Part shown: positions 1-12,145 of the stretch, in pieces
Layout of the letters: each line of letters opens with the position of its first letter
How positions within the stretch are numbered: position 1 is the stretch's first letter
Source of the DNA: Primulina eburnea
Lineage: Eukaryota; Streptophyta; Magnoliopsida; Lamiales; Gesneriaceae
NCBI RefSeq assembly: GCF_022965805.1
Contig: NC_133102.1
Coordinates: forward strand, 8,626,885 to 8,690,884
Reading direction: 5' to 3'
Length of the DNA: 64,000 nt
The notes under the pieces: model-generated
The model's database searches: none
Seen by the model: the letters and a program-made list of their open reading frames with translations, nothing else
Told to the model about the DNA's origin: nothing
Position numbers and translations under genes: made by a program

Positions 1-394
1 CAGAAAACAGATAGGATATTTGTCTTTTCGATAAAACTACAAGACTGCTGGTTTTGACAAAGTGCTTGTATATTTCAGCACTCTGAAACTTCCAGCAGAC
101 GTTATCATAAAATGACAAATCCTTTTCTAATTTCTTTTAGTAACCGTCTGGACAGCCCGCTCTTTTTCAAAATTTTCAAAATCATTCGTCTTTCTGACAG
201 TTTCTGTAAAACTTTTCAAACACTCAACCAAGAACATACTGATACGTGTCTTTATGTTTATTTGACGGCTGTATATCTATCTCATATTTCACATTTTCAC
301 CTTTACTGTTTCATAACTATCGCTATTCAGCTACTGCTTTCTCTATATCATAACTAACTACTGCAAATTTTTCTGATCTCATCTGCATATAGAA
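1..394 (+). other. Sirevirus spacer between pol and ORF3
   Basis: This stretch precedes the intact ORF3 and has no coding ORF of its own that I can support. It resembles the spacer at about 30756-31023 in the second, decayed Sirevirus: both carry a pyrimidine-rich run followed by a similar motif near the words acgtgtctttatg and catgtgtccttgtg. It is therefore internal DNA of the same retrotransposon family, between the RNase H end of pol (outside the window) and ORF3. The AT-rich sequence just before the ATG at 395 may be the ORF3 leader. Confidence 0.6.
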
Positions 395-3211
395 ATGGCT
401 GGAGCATATACTCTTAACGCTTATCAGGTTAACTTTGCTTCCGTTCTCACCATCAAGGATGAGAATCTCTTGAAAATGTTTCAGGATATTGAGAAATCAG
501 GACTCCGTAAATTCCTGGAAGCACCAGCAGTTATCTACAAAAATGCTCTCCTGGAATTTTACGCCAAAGCAACAGTGCATGAAGGAAGGATTGTTCATAC
601 CCAAGGAGATGCTTCTATCTCCATTGATGCCGCACACCTAGGAGCAACCTTCCTCCTTCCAATTTCGGGTACTTCTGAACTATCTGATATTTCCAAGACA
701 GATATGTCTGTTGCTCTCAGCTTTTTCTCCGCATCTGGAGAAGAAGTGTCTCCTTCCTGCCACAAGAAATTGCTCAAAATAGAGAATCAGATTCTGGCCG
801 ATATTGTGGCTAAAGCTGTTTTGATCAAGGCTGGCACCTTCGACAAGTTGACGAAGGAGAAAGTTCAGGTCATGACTGCCATCACCAAGGGGATTAAGGT
901 GGATTGGAGTCATTTTATTTTCAGAATTATGAAGGATATGGTTATTTGGAAGAGTTCTGGTTTCGCGGTTCAGATCAGTGTTTTGCTCAAGGATGCTGGT
1001 TTCGCATCTACCAGTGATCTCGATGCTACTTCCGTTACCATGATTGATGCAGCAAATGTATTGGCTCTAAGGCCTAAGCCAACAGTGGCGGAGTTTGTTG
1101 CGATGAAGAAAGAAATTGGGGAAACTGATTCTGAGGCTCCCAAACCTCAAAAGAAAATTTCGAAGAAAAGATTGATTATTTCGACGGATTCCGATAAAAC
1201 AGCATCAGAAGAATCTGCTGCTGCTGTTCGACCATCAGTACCGACCCCAGCCAAGAAGAAACCGCGCACCATTCTCAAGATGAAAAAGACATCAGCACTG
1301 TCTGAAATTGAGAAAGTACCTATTCGACAGGTCTTTCCAGAAGAGGTTCCTTCTGCTCGATCGACTGTTTCTTCGACTGCACTCGCTACTGTGTCCATCT
1401 CAGCACCTTCTTCTGCTACTGCTTTTAAGCCATCATCTGGAATCGTTATTCGGGAACCAGCAAGCGGGTCTTCTGCTTTCCGACCTATTGCGCCCATTTT
1501 ATCTACTGACAAAGGCAAAAGGAAAATGGTTGAAGAACCACCTACTTTTGGTCACAACACCACTGTCACTACCGGCGTTGATCTTCATCTAGCAGAGATT
1601 GAGACCTCTGCAAACGATGACATAAAATTCTTTGATGAATGGCATACTGTCCGACTGTTCCATTCTTTTGACTACTTCAAAACAAAAGGGAATTACAGCA
1701 AGATGATGAATGCAGAAAGGAGGACTTTTCAGCTGGCAAAAACAGAGAATGTCATCGAGGCCTTGCGCAGAAGGAACTTCATCCTCGATCAGCTAAAATG
1801 TCAGAAATTAGAATCAGTTCTGAAAGTTCTTCAATCGAATTTTGATCATGCCGTTCCTACTGCTGTTCAGGATCAAAATGTTATTTTGATTATATCTGAC
1901 AGATTAAAGCAGATGAGTGAGCAACTTCTTGCTCAAGAACAAGGCTTTGGAGAGCCTATTGTTTATCATATTGGCCTTGTCCCGATCTTTCAGCAGAATC
2001 AGACAGTTGAGGAAAGGACTACAGCCTCCCCAAAGGCTGCTGTTCTTAGTACTCCTGCATCTCCGACTAGGCCCATTCAGTCCTCATCACTATTGTCTAT
2101 GCATGAACTGGCTTCAGTTGAGGAAGTCATTGAATCGATTGTCCCTTCTGTCTCTACCACTTTGGAATTGCCGGCTTCTGGGTCTCCTACCCCAGGGCAA
2201 CAAGTAGCAGAACCAGATACTACTTCTTTACTGCCGAACATAGAGTTGTTTTCTGCTGCACATCAAGCAGAAATGAACGTTCTTCTGGAACAGCCTTCTG
2301 CACCTTCTATTGTAGCATTTTCAGTTTCACAGGCTGCTACTGTACCTATGGAAGAAGCTTTGGCCTCTGACTTGGCCTTTCCTACTGAAGATACTACTCT
2401 TCCTCTGGTTGCTGTTGAGCCTACTATTTCTGCACTTCCAGCAGAAAGCACAGCAGACCCTGGTCCTTCTACTGCATTAATAGATGCTCCTCCTGTTTCT
2501 ACTGCGTTGACTGTCTCCCTCCCTGTTTTGACTGCGACGAATTCTCGTCTTTCTGAGATCAAACAACGCATTCTTGAACGAACCCCTTCCCCGGAATCAG
2601 ATGCATTCAACCTCGAACATCAGATTCAGTGTCTACAAACTGACCTCAACAACGTATCTGATTTAGTAAAACGCATGTCTTGTGAAAACCTTGCGGAATT
2701 CAATGGTGCTAAATCTTTCCGAGAGCGAATGGGGAAATACATCTATCTCACTAAGGAGACCTCGAACAAGATGTATGCTGAAGCCTCTGTTTTCAGATCA
2801 GCTGTATCAAGGACTCACAACGCCATCATGCTTGCTCAAAATGATATACTCACTCGAATTACTGAGCATGATGATATCTTTCGATCACTGTCTACTTCTG
2901 TGGAACTTTTGGATGCCAAGATTGACTCTCAAAATCAATCTATCACTGCCTTAGATAATCGCATCTCTTCTCAGACCCCGTATCTGGAGATGCTAACCGA
3001 TGGCATTCAAAATATTTCCGGCAGACTGAATGATCTCTTTACCCATGTGGTGGCCGCTGATGCCAAAAAGGGGGAAGATAGAGAAGATAAAGGAGATAGA
3101 GGATATCAAGCAGGAGTTAGGCAAACAGAAGATGAGGCTGAACCTTCTAACAAAAGAGATCAAGAACCTCAAAATGAAGAAATCATTTACAGGGACATTG
3201 GAACCGATTGA
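395..3211 (+). CDS. Sirevirus third ORF (ORF3, 938 aa), intact
   Basis: An uninterrupted 938-residue ORF between the expected position of pol and the polypurine tract/3' LTR. This is where Sireviruses (Copia) carry an extra ORF often labelled env-like; its function is unknown. Residues 1 to about 230 look globular (motif LTKEKVQVM near residue 152). Residues about 240-740 are rich in Ser, Thr, Pro, Ala and Glu and look disordered. From about 750 to 890 the protein is helical with heptad-like spacing (LEHQIQCLQTDLNNVSDLV and later stretches), so a coiled coil is likely; the last 45 residues are highly charged. I see no signal peptide and no hydrophobic membrane segment, which argues against a true envelope protein. 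A broken paralogue lies at about 31024-32140. The ATG at 395 is chosen because the paralogue aligns from the same point. Identity as Sirevirus ORF3 is inferred from position and LTR type. Confidence 0.75.
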   Translation: MAGAYTLNAYQVNFASVLTIKDENLLKMFQDIEKSGLRKFLEAPAVIYKNALLEFYAKATVHEGRIVHTQGDASISIDAAHLGATFLLPISGTSELSDISKTDMSVALSFFSASGEEVSPSCHKKLLKIENQILADIVAKAVLIKAGTFDKLTKEKVQVMTAITKGIKVDWSHFIFRIMKDMVIWKSSGFAVQISVLLKDAGFASTSDLDATSVTMIDAANVLALRPKPTVAEFVAMKKEIGETDSEAPKPQKKISKKRLIISTDSDKTASEESAAAVRPSVPTPAKKKPRTILKMKKTSALSEIEKVPIRQVFPEEVPSARSTVSSTALATVSISAPSSATAFKPSSGIVIREPASGSSAFRPIAPILSTDKGKRKMVEEPPTFGHNTTVTTGVDLHLAEIETSANDDIKFFDEWHTVRLFHSFDYFKTKGNYSKMMNAERRTFQLAKTENVIEALRRRNFILDQLKCQKLESVLKVLQSNFDHAVPTAVQDQNVILIISDRLKQMSEQLLAQEQGFGEPIVYHIGLVPIFQQNQTVEERTTASPKAAVLSTPASPTRPIQSSSLLSMHELASVEEVIESIVPSVSTTLELPASGSPTPGQQVAEPDTTSLLPNIELFSAAHQAEMNVLLEQPSAPSIVAFSVSQAATVPMEEALASDLAFPTEDTTLPLVAVEPTISALPAESTADPGPSTALIDAPPVSTALTVSLPVLTATNSRLSEIKQRILERTPSPESDAFNLEHQIQCLQTDLNNVSDLVKRMSCENLAEFNGAKSFRERMGKYIYLTKETSNKMYAEASVFRSAVSRTHNAIMLAQNDILTRITEHDDIFRSLSTSVELLDAKIDSQNQSITALDNRISSQTPYLEMLTDGIQNISGRLNDLFTHVVAADAKKGEDREDKGDRGYQAGVRQTEDEAEPSNKRDQEPQNEEIIYRDIGTD

Positions 3212-3305
3212 TTTGTTTACTTTAATGCGTTATTAACATTATCCGTTTGTTTAAATGATTATCTGTTTTACTTAACGACTTTCTACTGTTTAGGTTTTGG
3301 CATCA

Positions 3306-3321
3306 CCACAAAGGGGGAAAT
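3306..3321 (+). other. Polypurine tract of the first Sirevirus
   Basis: The purine run cacaaagggggaaat sits immediately before the TGTTAGACA start of the LTR. This is the normal plus-strand priming site in Copia elements. It confirms that the 938-aa ORF is internal to the retrotransposon. Confidence 0.85.
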
Positions 3322-4331
3322 TGTTAGACATGAATTTTATTGTGGCGATGATAACTAAAACCAGTAGACCAGCAGACCAGAACAACAGAATAGCTTATCA
3401 GTAGTTGCTGCTCTAGTAAAACTAAACCAGTAGAAAAGGGATAACAATACAAACCAGTAGAGAACGTTTTCTAACGTTGCTATCTTAATTGTTACCGTTA
3501 AAGAGTTCCTAGTACTAGTATTAATTGCAGCATTAAATACTATACGGAGTCATTTAATGCATATTACCCAATTAAGTATAAAACAAGACTGATTGTTTTA
3601 TAGCTTTTCTGCAGGAACCTATTTCGGTAATAAAACTGATTGTATCAGTTATCTGAAGACTTCTCTGATTGTGAACGTTGAACTCAGTCGATTATATATA
3701 CTTGGATCAAATCCTTGTTCGACACGACACCTCGCATAATATCATTTTCAAGGAACAAAGCTACTCTCTTATCAAACGAATATCAGTTTTCCTTGAGCAT
3801 TTTAAAAAGTTCAACACAAAGAAAAGTAGCACACGCTTCATAGCTTATATCTGATCTTTTGTAGATCATCTTGTGCTACTTATTCTTACACTCTTCACGA
3901 TCTTTACTGCACTAATATTTTATCAGAAGAGTCTGTAATCTGAAAAGAGTCTTTTCAGAACTTTGTGTTTCGCATTTTTGTGAGTTGAGAAACTAAGAGT
4001 TTCAGTAGGCTGAGGTGTAAGTCCTTCTGAAGTGGGTGTGTACAAGTGTTGTACTGTAATATCCAAAGTCTTTTAGTTATACCTTCTGGAAACAGAAGAA
4101 GGGGAGACGTAGAAGAGTTTATCTTCGAACTTCCATAAACAACTGATGTCTACTGCTTTATTGTTTTTCCAACTACTTCATCAGATTGTTTCCGCACGTT
4201 CTACTGTAATCAGGTGAAAGTATTTGCACAAGATCAACTACTATCCTTAACAGGATTTTAGTACCTCATCAGAACGAAAAACGAGTAGAGTTTATTCACC
4301 CCCCCTCTGAACTCAACTTCGATCCTCAACA
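3322..4331 (+). repeat. 3' LTR of the first Sirevirus (about 1010 bp)
   Basis: The LTR starts TGTTAGACATG directly after the polypurine tract and ends cgatcctcaaca. The end motif, with its C-run and 'cgatc..aaca', is shared with the other Sirevirus LTR ending at 24951. Its 1 kb length fits Sireviruses. The flanking five bases agttt (4332-4336) are the expected half of the target duplication; the other half lies upstream of the window. Confidence 0.85.
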
Positions 4332-6747
4332 AGTTTAATAAATTTTTAACAATTATTTATTAATCAGTGTGAGAAAAAAACTTGAAAATCTTTTCAAATG
4401 ACTATATCTTAGAACTGTGTCAACGTTTAATTTGACATAATTCAGGAAAGTCATTTCGTTCGTCATTTTTTAGAAGATCTGGAACAATGATTGCGTGCAT
4501 CATATCATGGATATGATAAAGTTTCAATCTCATAAACAAAACAACTTTTATATATATATATATATAAAAGTATTTGTCTTATTCAATATCTCATATAATA
4601 ATACAATTATTTAGATTTCATGAGCATCTTATAATAGACGAAATTAATTTGATGAAATATTGTATAATTCAATTTGAATTTTACTATCCGTCTAAGTGAA
4701 TTTATTTGACGAATAGTTATCTGTGTTACCATCATATATCTCATGAATTAGTCTGTTAGCCATTTTTACATAAAAAATAGACAAAAACAATCTCTTAGTC
4801 TCCTCAAAATCTATCGAGATAATATTGGAAGAAATAAAGTGCAACCGGATCAATGTCCCAATTTTACTAAAAATGCACAAAATTGATCTATTGTGTTCAC
4901 AAAGCTTTAGAATTGTTCTTATACCATTAAAAATAGAATGATAATTATACACAATTTTTTTCATGTATTTATTTTTCTGAATGAATAATTTTTTCTTTTT
5001 ATTTTTTCTTTGAGAAATATTGATATCTTATATGACATCAATATGTTGCAAACCATGAAGTGGCGACATAATCACTATATAACCCTTAAAGGTTTACACA
5101 TACAATTTTCCAATTTCTTCTTCATTGTGCTGCGTTAAAACTTAAATATGAATCATTCTTGATCTTAATATTTTGCTTTAAATATGCCTTCAAATATATA
5201 TGTATATGTTTCATGTCACTTATTTAGACTTAATTTCAAATATATAAAAAATGTGTTTGAATTATATCATAAAAAAATAGGGACATAGTAATACGCAACA
5301 TTATTTTTTTAACATGTTTTTTGATCCACTATGTTTGTCATAAATTTTTTATTCAAAATTTGATTCATTTCTTAACTACATGTATGAAGAACCAATAAAT
5401 TATATAATTCACAGAAATCATATATTACCCTCTTCATAGAATATAAGACCCAAAATATGTGGCTTTGATTGGCGTACTCTCATACATATTTTCATATAAA
5501 CAACAAGACAAATAATAGAATATCAGAAAATTCAATTGCAGCCAACAATATTAAACAAAATGAATTTAGAAAATTCATGACACAAACAACCTCCATAAAA
5601 AAATGATAACTCAAAGTTCAAAAATAATTTATCTAGTACAATAACAAAGAAGTTGAAGTATATACGAGCAACAAAAAGCATAAATCAATACTAACTCATA
5701 TTATTCAAATTTTTTTTCAAATAAAGAGAAGGCGCCTTATTAACTCATGGTTTCATAAATATTTTAGTTTTGAAAAAAACACACAAAGAAAACAATGGTG
5801 CCTCAAAATTATCATGAAAAATCATTTAATAAAACCTTAAGAAATAAAAATATAATACGAAGTCATACAATTTTCTTTAAATAAAAGAAAAATATTTGAC
5901 CGTTGACAAAATATATCTGACAACGACAAAATATACGTTAACGTTTGATACAATTAAAATTTAGAATCATGCATAATAACTTAATTAGAACAAAATCGTA
6001 TGACAAAAATCTATTTGATATTATCTCTTTTAACAATGTATCCATGTTTGTCGTCCACCAGAGGTCTCATAGATCCACTAATTTTTTTCGTCCACCTATT
6101 AATTTCACAATAAATAATACTACAAAAATAATATAATCAAGTACATAAAAACTCAAATTCAAATACCTTCAATCAATTTAAATAAAAAAATTTGAATAGA
6201 GAATATAATAATGTTGTAAAATTTTGAATACAGATTCATAGACAGAAGTCTAGAAATACATTTGTCCCAATAAATAAAAAAATATTATCTCTTTATATTC
6301 TGAGATATAAGCTAAAAAAATAAAGAAACATTTCATCATTTTATCTATTGTTTATAGTCGTCATAACTTATGCGGTGACTCACTATATTTCTTATAGACT
6401 TCTTGCTATGAATTGTTGTGTTTCTGATAGTCGATGTGATTTGTTGCCATGATCGTTGCTTATCATTTGTTCATGAACAATAACATAATGTTTAACATAT
6501 GATATTTGGGAGTAGATCAAGTTCCTAAGATTTTGTCTCAAATGAAAGTCATAAACCCACATCTTGGGTGGTGAGTTATCCTCGACTTAATTTTATTGGT
6601 GTGACCTCTTACACAGTTGTCGTCGGTTTAGCTATTCCATGAGGTTGGTCATGCCTCTTATGCTTGAAAAGTTTCTACCAGCTACACGGATCGATGACAT
6701 TTTAGTTAAACATTCATTCAATGGAGATATATTACTCTTAGATCAGG
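4332..6747. other. AT-rich intergenic DNA, no gene seen
   Basis: About 2.4 kb of very AT-rich sequence with a short TA microsatellite at about 4551-4567. The ORFs present (at most 90 residues) are low-complexity and lysine/isoleucine-rich, with no recognisable domain. I see no RNA gene. Confidence 0.6.
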
Positions 6748-6916
6748 TCTCTTGTGAGAAGGTCTCACGAATTTTTATCTGTGAGACGGGTCAATCCTAC
6801 CGATATTCACAATAAAAAGTAATACTCTTAACATAAAAAGTAATATTTTTTCATGGATGACCCAAATAAGATATATGTCTCACAAAATACAACTCGTAAG
6901 ACCGTCTCACATAAGT
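6748..6916. mobile_element. Inverted-repeat MITE-like element
   Basis: The left arm (cttgtgagaaggtctcacga) and the right arm, read on the other strand (cttatgtgagacggtcttac), are imperfect inverted repeats. A second pair lies inside (tgtgagacgggtc against tgtgagacatat). The centre has a direct repeat of aaaaagtaatact. It is non-coding and about 170 bp. I recall very similar repeats from Lamiales genomes, but that is memory, not shown here. The superfamily and exact ends are not settled because I found no clear target duplication. Confidence 0.6.
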
Positions 6917-7026
6917 TTTTGCCATCATGAGACTAATGTAGTAATTAGCTTTCATTAATGTGCAATGAATGTTGATGGATATTAACAACAAAAAGTGCTA
7001 TCAATGATAATTAAAATAAGTTATTG

Positions 7027-7031
<5 letters not shown>

Positions 7032-7084
<53 letters not shown>
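7032..7084. repeat. TA dinucleotide microsatellite
   Basis: About 26 uninterrupted AT/TA units, followed at 7085-7110 by short GATA and AATAA runs. Confidence 0.95.
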
Positions 7085-7086
<2 letters not shown>

Positions 7087-8580
7087 TGGATAGATAGATA
7101 AATAATAATAAAGCCTCAATATTTTGCATTGGAAAAGAAAACTATTATTAAATTTTAAACAAAGAAAAGATCAAACTTGGGTTAGAGTAGATGCAATGTA
7201 AGTCAATGATTGACTAAAAAATTTATTGACTCAATTGTAATTAAAAATCTTTATTTTAATATAATTTACATTTCATGATTTCATTTTAATTTATCTGTAT
7301 ACTCATGCAATCGACATAGATAAATATCTTGATTATACTTTAATACAAATGAATCGTAATTCGATCTTAAACTCATTTGTAAACAATATATATTCTAAAT
7401 TCATTCTTAGTCGATTCAGCCGCCTAAAAACAAGGATAAAGACTGCTTGAGCTTGAGACTAGCATATGTGATGTTGTGTACAATGTTTCATGGTAAGAGC
7501 ATAGAGATGTCAATCATGCAGATTTGTAATCATATGATGATTGCACCAAACAACCCTCCCTAGAACTTTCCAAGTAGTTATCATTCATCAAGAGGAAAGT
7601 CCGTGATTATGATTGTACATCATTAGTTCTTATGACCCAGAACAACACTGAGACTCTACATACTAGGATTGTGTTTTGACTAGTTTACCGAGTCCGCGAG
7701 GGTCACAAGGTGGCGAGGTTGGGTGCAATTACAACATGTATAGGAGCCAGTGAATCATAGCTGAGAATTTACTGCTTACCTACGAGTGTGGATATCCTAT
7801 GTGGTCTAACAAAATAGTAGTGAATGAAATATCTGGTCAAAGTATAAGATGTACATTAGGGACAAAAGTTTTCTAGTTGTGTATGTGATGACACTATGAA
7901 TATTTCATGAATGTATCACATAGCTATTGAATCCAATATACAACCCTCAATAAATCAATGGTTGCATATTCGATAGAGATATATGAGATAAAGATACCGT
8001 ATTGTACGTTAATTATAACCGATTGATTCTTGCAGGCACTATCTGTGATACCTAGGGAATCATGTGGCTATGCTACTAGACGGTCTTACTATGATTCGAT
8101 GGGTTTAATAGGAAAATTATTTATGAAGTTCTCATGATCAAATGTTGGTACATAGAATGTGGTAAATAAGGGTAAGCATGAATAAAAGGACAATTTCATG
8201 AATCACAAAGAATTGTGAACTCACGGCTTGTTGTATCCATGAACTATTAAGGGTCACACAAATACTGAATCGTTTGTTCCCGTTGAGACAATAAGTTCAA
8301 AAGGTTAAATTTATATAAAATTATGAGATAGTATATTCAAGAAGTTGAATTTATGATAATAAAATTTGGAGAGAATAAATTCAAGGAGTTGAATTTATGA
8401 AAAATTGAGAGTTCAAAATATTACACTCAAATGTTGAGTTTATAAAAGATTAAATTAAGTGTAATGAGAAGTATGTATTGTAATGAGCCGAATCCTTATT
8501 TTGAATGAAATACTAATTAAGAGATGATTAAAGAGTTGTTAATTAAATATTATTAAAAAATTGATAATTCGAGATCAAGC
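7085..8580. other. Non-coding repeat-like DNA, unassigned
   Basis: No ORF of substance. The sequence from about 7440 has moderate GC and no codon structure, as in a decayed LTR or leader. I suspect it continues in 11103-11625, because the DNA between the two is an LTR-like block plus a CACTA insertion, but I found no target duplication to prove this. Confidence 0.35.
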
Positions 8581-11102
8581 TGTTGGGATCTACTGTATTT
8601 AAAATGGACAACCCAAGCTACTTCATATTACATTATCCCGAGAAATCAAACTGAACAAATGAGATTCTGACACGTGACAGATAATATTAATTCGGATTTT
8701 CTGAACTAGTTCGGATGCAGCCTATAAATGAAAGCTGATTTCTTTTGTTTCCTACACTGCATTCTTCAGAGAGAGTTCTAGACATATACCTTAGGTTTTC
8801 TAGCCAATTTCTAGGGCACTTTAGTGTTGAGAATTTTCGGAGCCAGTGTCGACCCGAGGAGGGGTCGGTGAACTGAGATCGATACATCATCAGCAGGCTG
8901 ACGACGGATGCATGTATAATCCTAAAACCTTAAATAGTGACTTAAGGATTATTAGGAAGAACATTGTAGCATGTTTGGTAATTCAGGATCTGGTTTGATA
9001 GTGATTTCATTATGTTGGTATTGTCTAGGTTCAGAACTTTCTGTCAGATTGTTTTAGTGACATGCGTGATGTACTGATTGAGATATCCAAGCGTAGTATA
9101 GACACTTAAATGTTGCATATTTATCTGTTTCATGATACATGTTTTACTGCCTTGACATATTATGTATGACATATCACTACAACAAAAAACGGCATACGAC
9201 AACGAATTTATCTGTAGTCGTAGCTTTTTTAAAACAGTTGTAACTGAGGGTGTTGTTGAAAGTCCGTTCAACGATAACGGTTTTTATCCGTGGTGGTAGG
9301 TAGAATTTGCGATGGTTTTTGAAAATCGTCGCTAAAAAAATAGCGACGGTTAGCATATATAGACCGTCGCTAATTTTAGCGACAGTCTTTAATCATGATT
9401 TTCGTCGCTAACTTGTTTCGAAAAATAATTTTTTTATTAATTTAATAAATATAAAAGAAACTAAAATCGTGTAAAAGAGAAAAATGTTAAGTGTTGTGAA
9501 GTAGTAAAATCGTTTAAGAGAGATAAATTTAAGTGTTATGAAGTAGTGAGAAAAATTTTATGAAGTAGTGAGAAAAAATTTAAGTGTTATAAACTAGTGA
9601 GCAAAAATTTTAAGTGTTATGTGAAGTGATAAAATTGTGTAAGAGAGAAAATTTTAAGTGTTATGAAGTAGTGGAAAAAATTTTAAATGTTATGTGAAGT
9701 GATAAAATTGTGTAAGAGAGAAAAATTTTAAATGTTGTGGAGGAAAATGAACCGAATATGGAGTTATTTATAGTGCGTGTGGACGGTTTTTGGTTAAACC
9801 GTCGCTAAGTTTAAATTAGCGACGATTTTTATAAAACTGTCGCCAAATGTAGCGACGATTTAAGAAAAACCGTCGCTAAATGTAGCGAAAGTTTTAAAAA
9901 ACCGTCGCATATTTAGCGACGGGTGTTGTAAAACAGTCGCTTATTTTAAACATGCGACGAATTTCCTTAAAACCGGGTGATCTAAAACCGTTGCAATAAG
10001 TAGCGACTAAAACCGTCGCTACTTTTAAATTTGCGACGGTTTTCAAAAAACTGTCGCTAAAGTTAGCGACGGTTTTAGAAAATCCGTCGCTAAATATGGC
10101 AACATTTTCCAAAACCGTTGTTGTTCGTCCAAAAACCACGCTAATCGACAACGGTTTTTAAAACCGTTGTCGATTATCCAAAAAAACACGCTAATCGACA
10201 ACGTTTTCAAAACCGTTGTCGATTGTCCAAAAAAACTCGTCAAAAGACAACAGTTCATAGAACCGTTGTCTTTCGCCCTAAAAACGCTAAAAGACAACGG
10301 TTTTCTACAAAACCGTTGTCGTTGACCCCCTAAAAGACAACAGTTTTTACAAAACCGTTGTCAAAACGTACCTACGACAACGTTTTTCACTAAAACCGTT
10401 GTTAAAAACTATACGACAACGGTTTTTTAAAAAAATCGTTTTCGTAGATGCGTTGTCGTTGGCCGTTTTTCTTGTAGTGTATACCTCATTTGTTGGGGCC
10501 GCTCAGCCCTTTTATGTATTGTGGACGATGGGGCATCGAGAGCTATAGTGTCCAACGGGACTCGCGGGCTCTGATGACCTGGACATTTTAGGTTCATGTG
10601 TTGATGATGAGTGTGGGAGCCAAAACAAGCCTGAGGCAGATAAGAGACTACACACTCAGGTGCCTCTAGACTGAGCATGAGATTCTTGACTTGATCCTTG
10701 ATATCTGAGCATATTGCATTTCGCATGCATCATATCGTTTTGTATAGTTGTACATTCTCATATTGGGCGATTGTCACTCACGTCCTTGTTTTCATCTTGG
10801 GCACCCCATTCCACGGAGCAGGTCTTATGTTGAACGGTTCGGACGGCCAGGGAAATGGCTAGAGCAGTTGAGTTTTTGGTGGGGATCAAGTGGAGGTTTT
10901 GTTTGGTTTATCGGATTCTCTTGCAATATTTTGTTTTCGATATGGTTGTTTTAATGTTTAAGACTGCTGTTATTGTTTTGTTTTCGTTTGGATTGTAAGA
11001 CGATTAAATTATTTGGTTTTTGCTGTGTTAATTGTTGTTATTAAGTTTAAATTTTGCATGCTTATTAGTCTGTTTAGTAATAGCTTGAGTAAGGGTGCTA
11101 CA
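8581..11102 (+). repeat. Chromovirus-like LTR (solo or fragment), split by a CACTA element
   Basis: Without the CACTA insertion this is about 1.2 kb. It has a TATA-like cctataaatgaaag near 8720, followed by a transcribed-looking leader, and it ends gggtgctaca, a TG...CA type terminus common in Ty3 chromovirus LTRs. No coding sequence or polypurine tract adjoins it, so it may be a solo LTR. The left boundary (tgttgggatc at 8582) is uncertain because I see no matching target duplication. Confidence 0.45.
9175..10479. mobile_element. Non-autonomous CACTA (En/Spm-type) transposon, 1305 bp
   Basis: The left end is CACTACAACAAAAAACGGC; the right end read in reverse is CACTACAAGAAAAACGGCC. These are canonical CACTA termini. 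Both ends are flanked by the 3-bp duplication TAT (9172-9174 and 10480-10482). There is no transposase ORF. The element is packed with subterminal repeats in both orientations: a GCGACGGTTTT/AAAACCGTCGC type from about 9325 to 10095, and a GACAACGGTTTT/AAAACCGTTGTC type from about 10110 to 10455. Such repeats are the expected binding sites for a trans-acting CACTA transposase. The insertion interrupts an older LTR-like sequence. Confidence 0.92.
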
Positions 11103-11625
11103 TGTCTAATGAGCTTGTAGGAGTACAAGCCCAGTATGCTAAATAATTAAAGTCCTTAATGGACTTTGATATATTAATTAATTAGACTAGTTGGAGTCAT
11201 ATTAATTAACTAAGTCCATTAAAGTTTAATTAAAAAAGTCTAAACCTATGATTAAGAAAACTAGGTTAAGGACTCGTGATTTAAAAGTGGACACAAAACC
11301 ATAAGCTTCACACTCATGATTTTCAAAAATTCCACTCACACTCTCCAAAATTTCGGACACCTCAAAATCATTTAGGGTTTGAGCCGTCTTTTGGTTTTGG
11401 ATCTCCACGATAAAATTCTTCTAAATTTTCTAGTGCAATTTAGAAGATGATCAAACGTTCTAGTTGTGGACTTGATTGAAGAATTGAAGAAAAGCTTCAA
11501 GAATATCATTCTTAGGGAATATTTCAAAAGCTATCTCCGCTAATCGCAGAATAGTTGGTGCCAAGTTGAAGAATCTCATTTCTGTCTTTTTCTCCCTTCC
11601 ATAATTCTGCCAGATCCCGTGTTAT
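11103..11625. other. Non-coding repeat-like DNA left of the Copia insertion
   Basis: AT-rich DNA rich in attaattaatt and agtcc motifs, with no supportable ORF. It resembles LTR/leader sequence of an old element; the Copia at 11626 inserted into it. Assignment is uncertain. Confidence 0.35.
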
Positions 11626-12145
11626 TGTTGGGATATCAGGGAAATAAACGAGGTAATATCACAATAAACATTATAAATAATATCAACAATAAATAAGGTG
11701 AACATAAATATTTATAGTGGTTCACCCCAAAATTGGGTTGCGTCCACTCTAAACATCTTAAAGAGATCACTTCTTTTTTGATAACAAAGAACACAAGAAA
11801 AGTGAGAATACAAAGTATTTCACTAAGAACATTGTGATTTTAACACTCTCTTTCTCTTCAGTATTCCTATTTCTTCTAAGGATAAACACTCTTTAAGAAA
11901 TCTCACAATAAATCATTTAACTCACTTCTACACTTATGATTGTAGATGAGAAGATTTTGTGTTTTTGGTGTGATTTTGAAATGAATAATGAATGAGTATT
12001 TATAGGTAAAGTTTAGGGAAGAAATAAAAAATAAAACAACATTGATTCATAATCAAACCAACCATTTTTTACTAACTCAAGCCATGAATTAATTATTTTT
12101 CAAAGTGTGTTGTTGAATTCTAATATGGCTGCTTCAATATTAGCA
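11626..12145 (-). repeat. 3' LTR (minus orientation) of the Tork-like Copia
   Basis: 520 bp, TG...CA, aligned over its length with 17204-17698. Both contain the block tttatagtggttca near their start. The copies differ at many positions and in length (520 against 495), so the element is old. Confidence 0.88.

Noticed and set aside
2263..2610. 115-aa and other minus-strand ORFs under the Sirevirus ORF3
   Set aside because: Shadows of the plus-strand coding sequence.
4332..6747. CRISPR array or bacterial-type operon
   Set aside because: No regular spacer-repeat structure; this is plant nuclear DNA.
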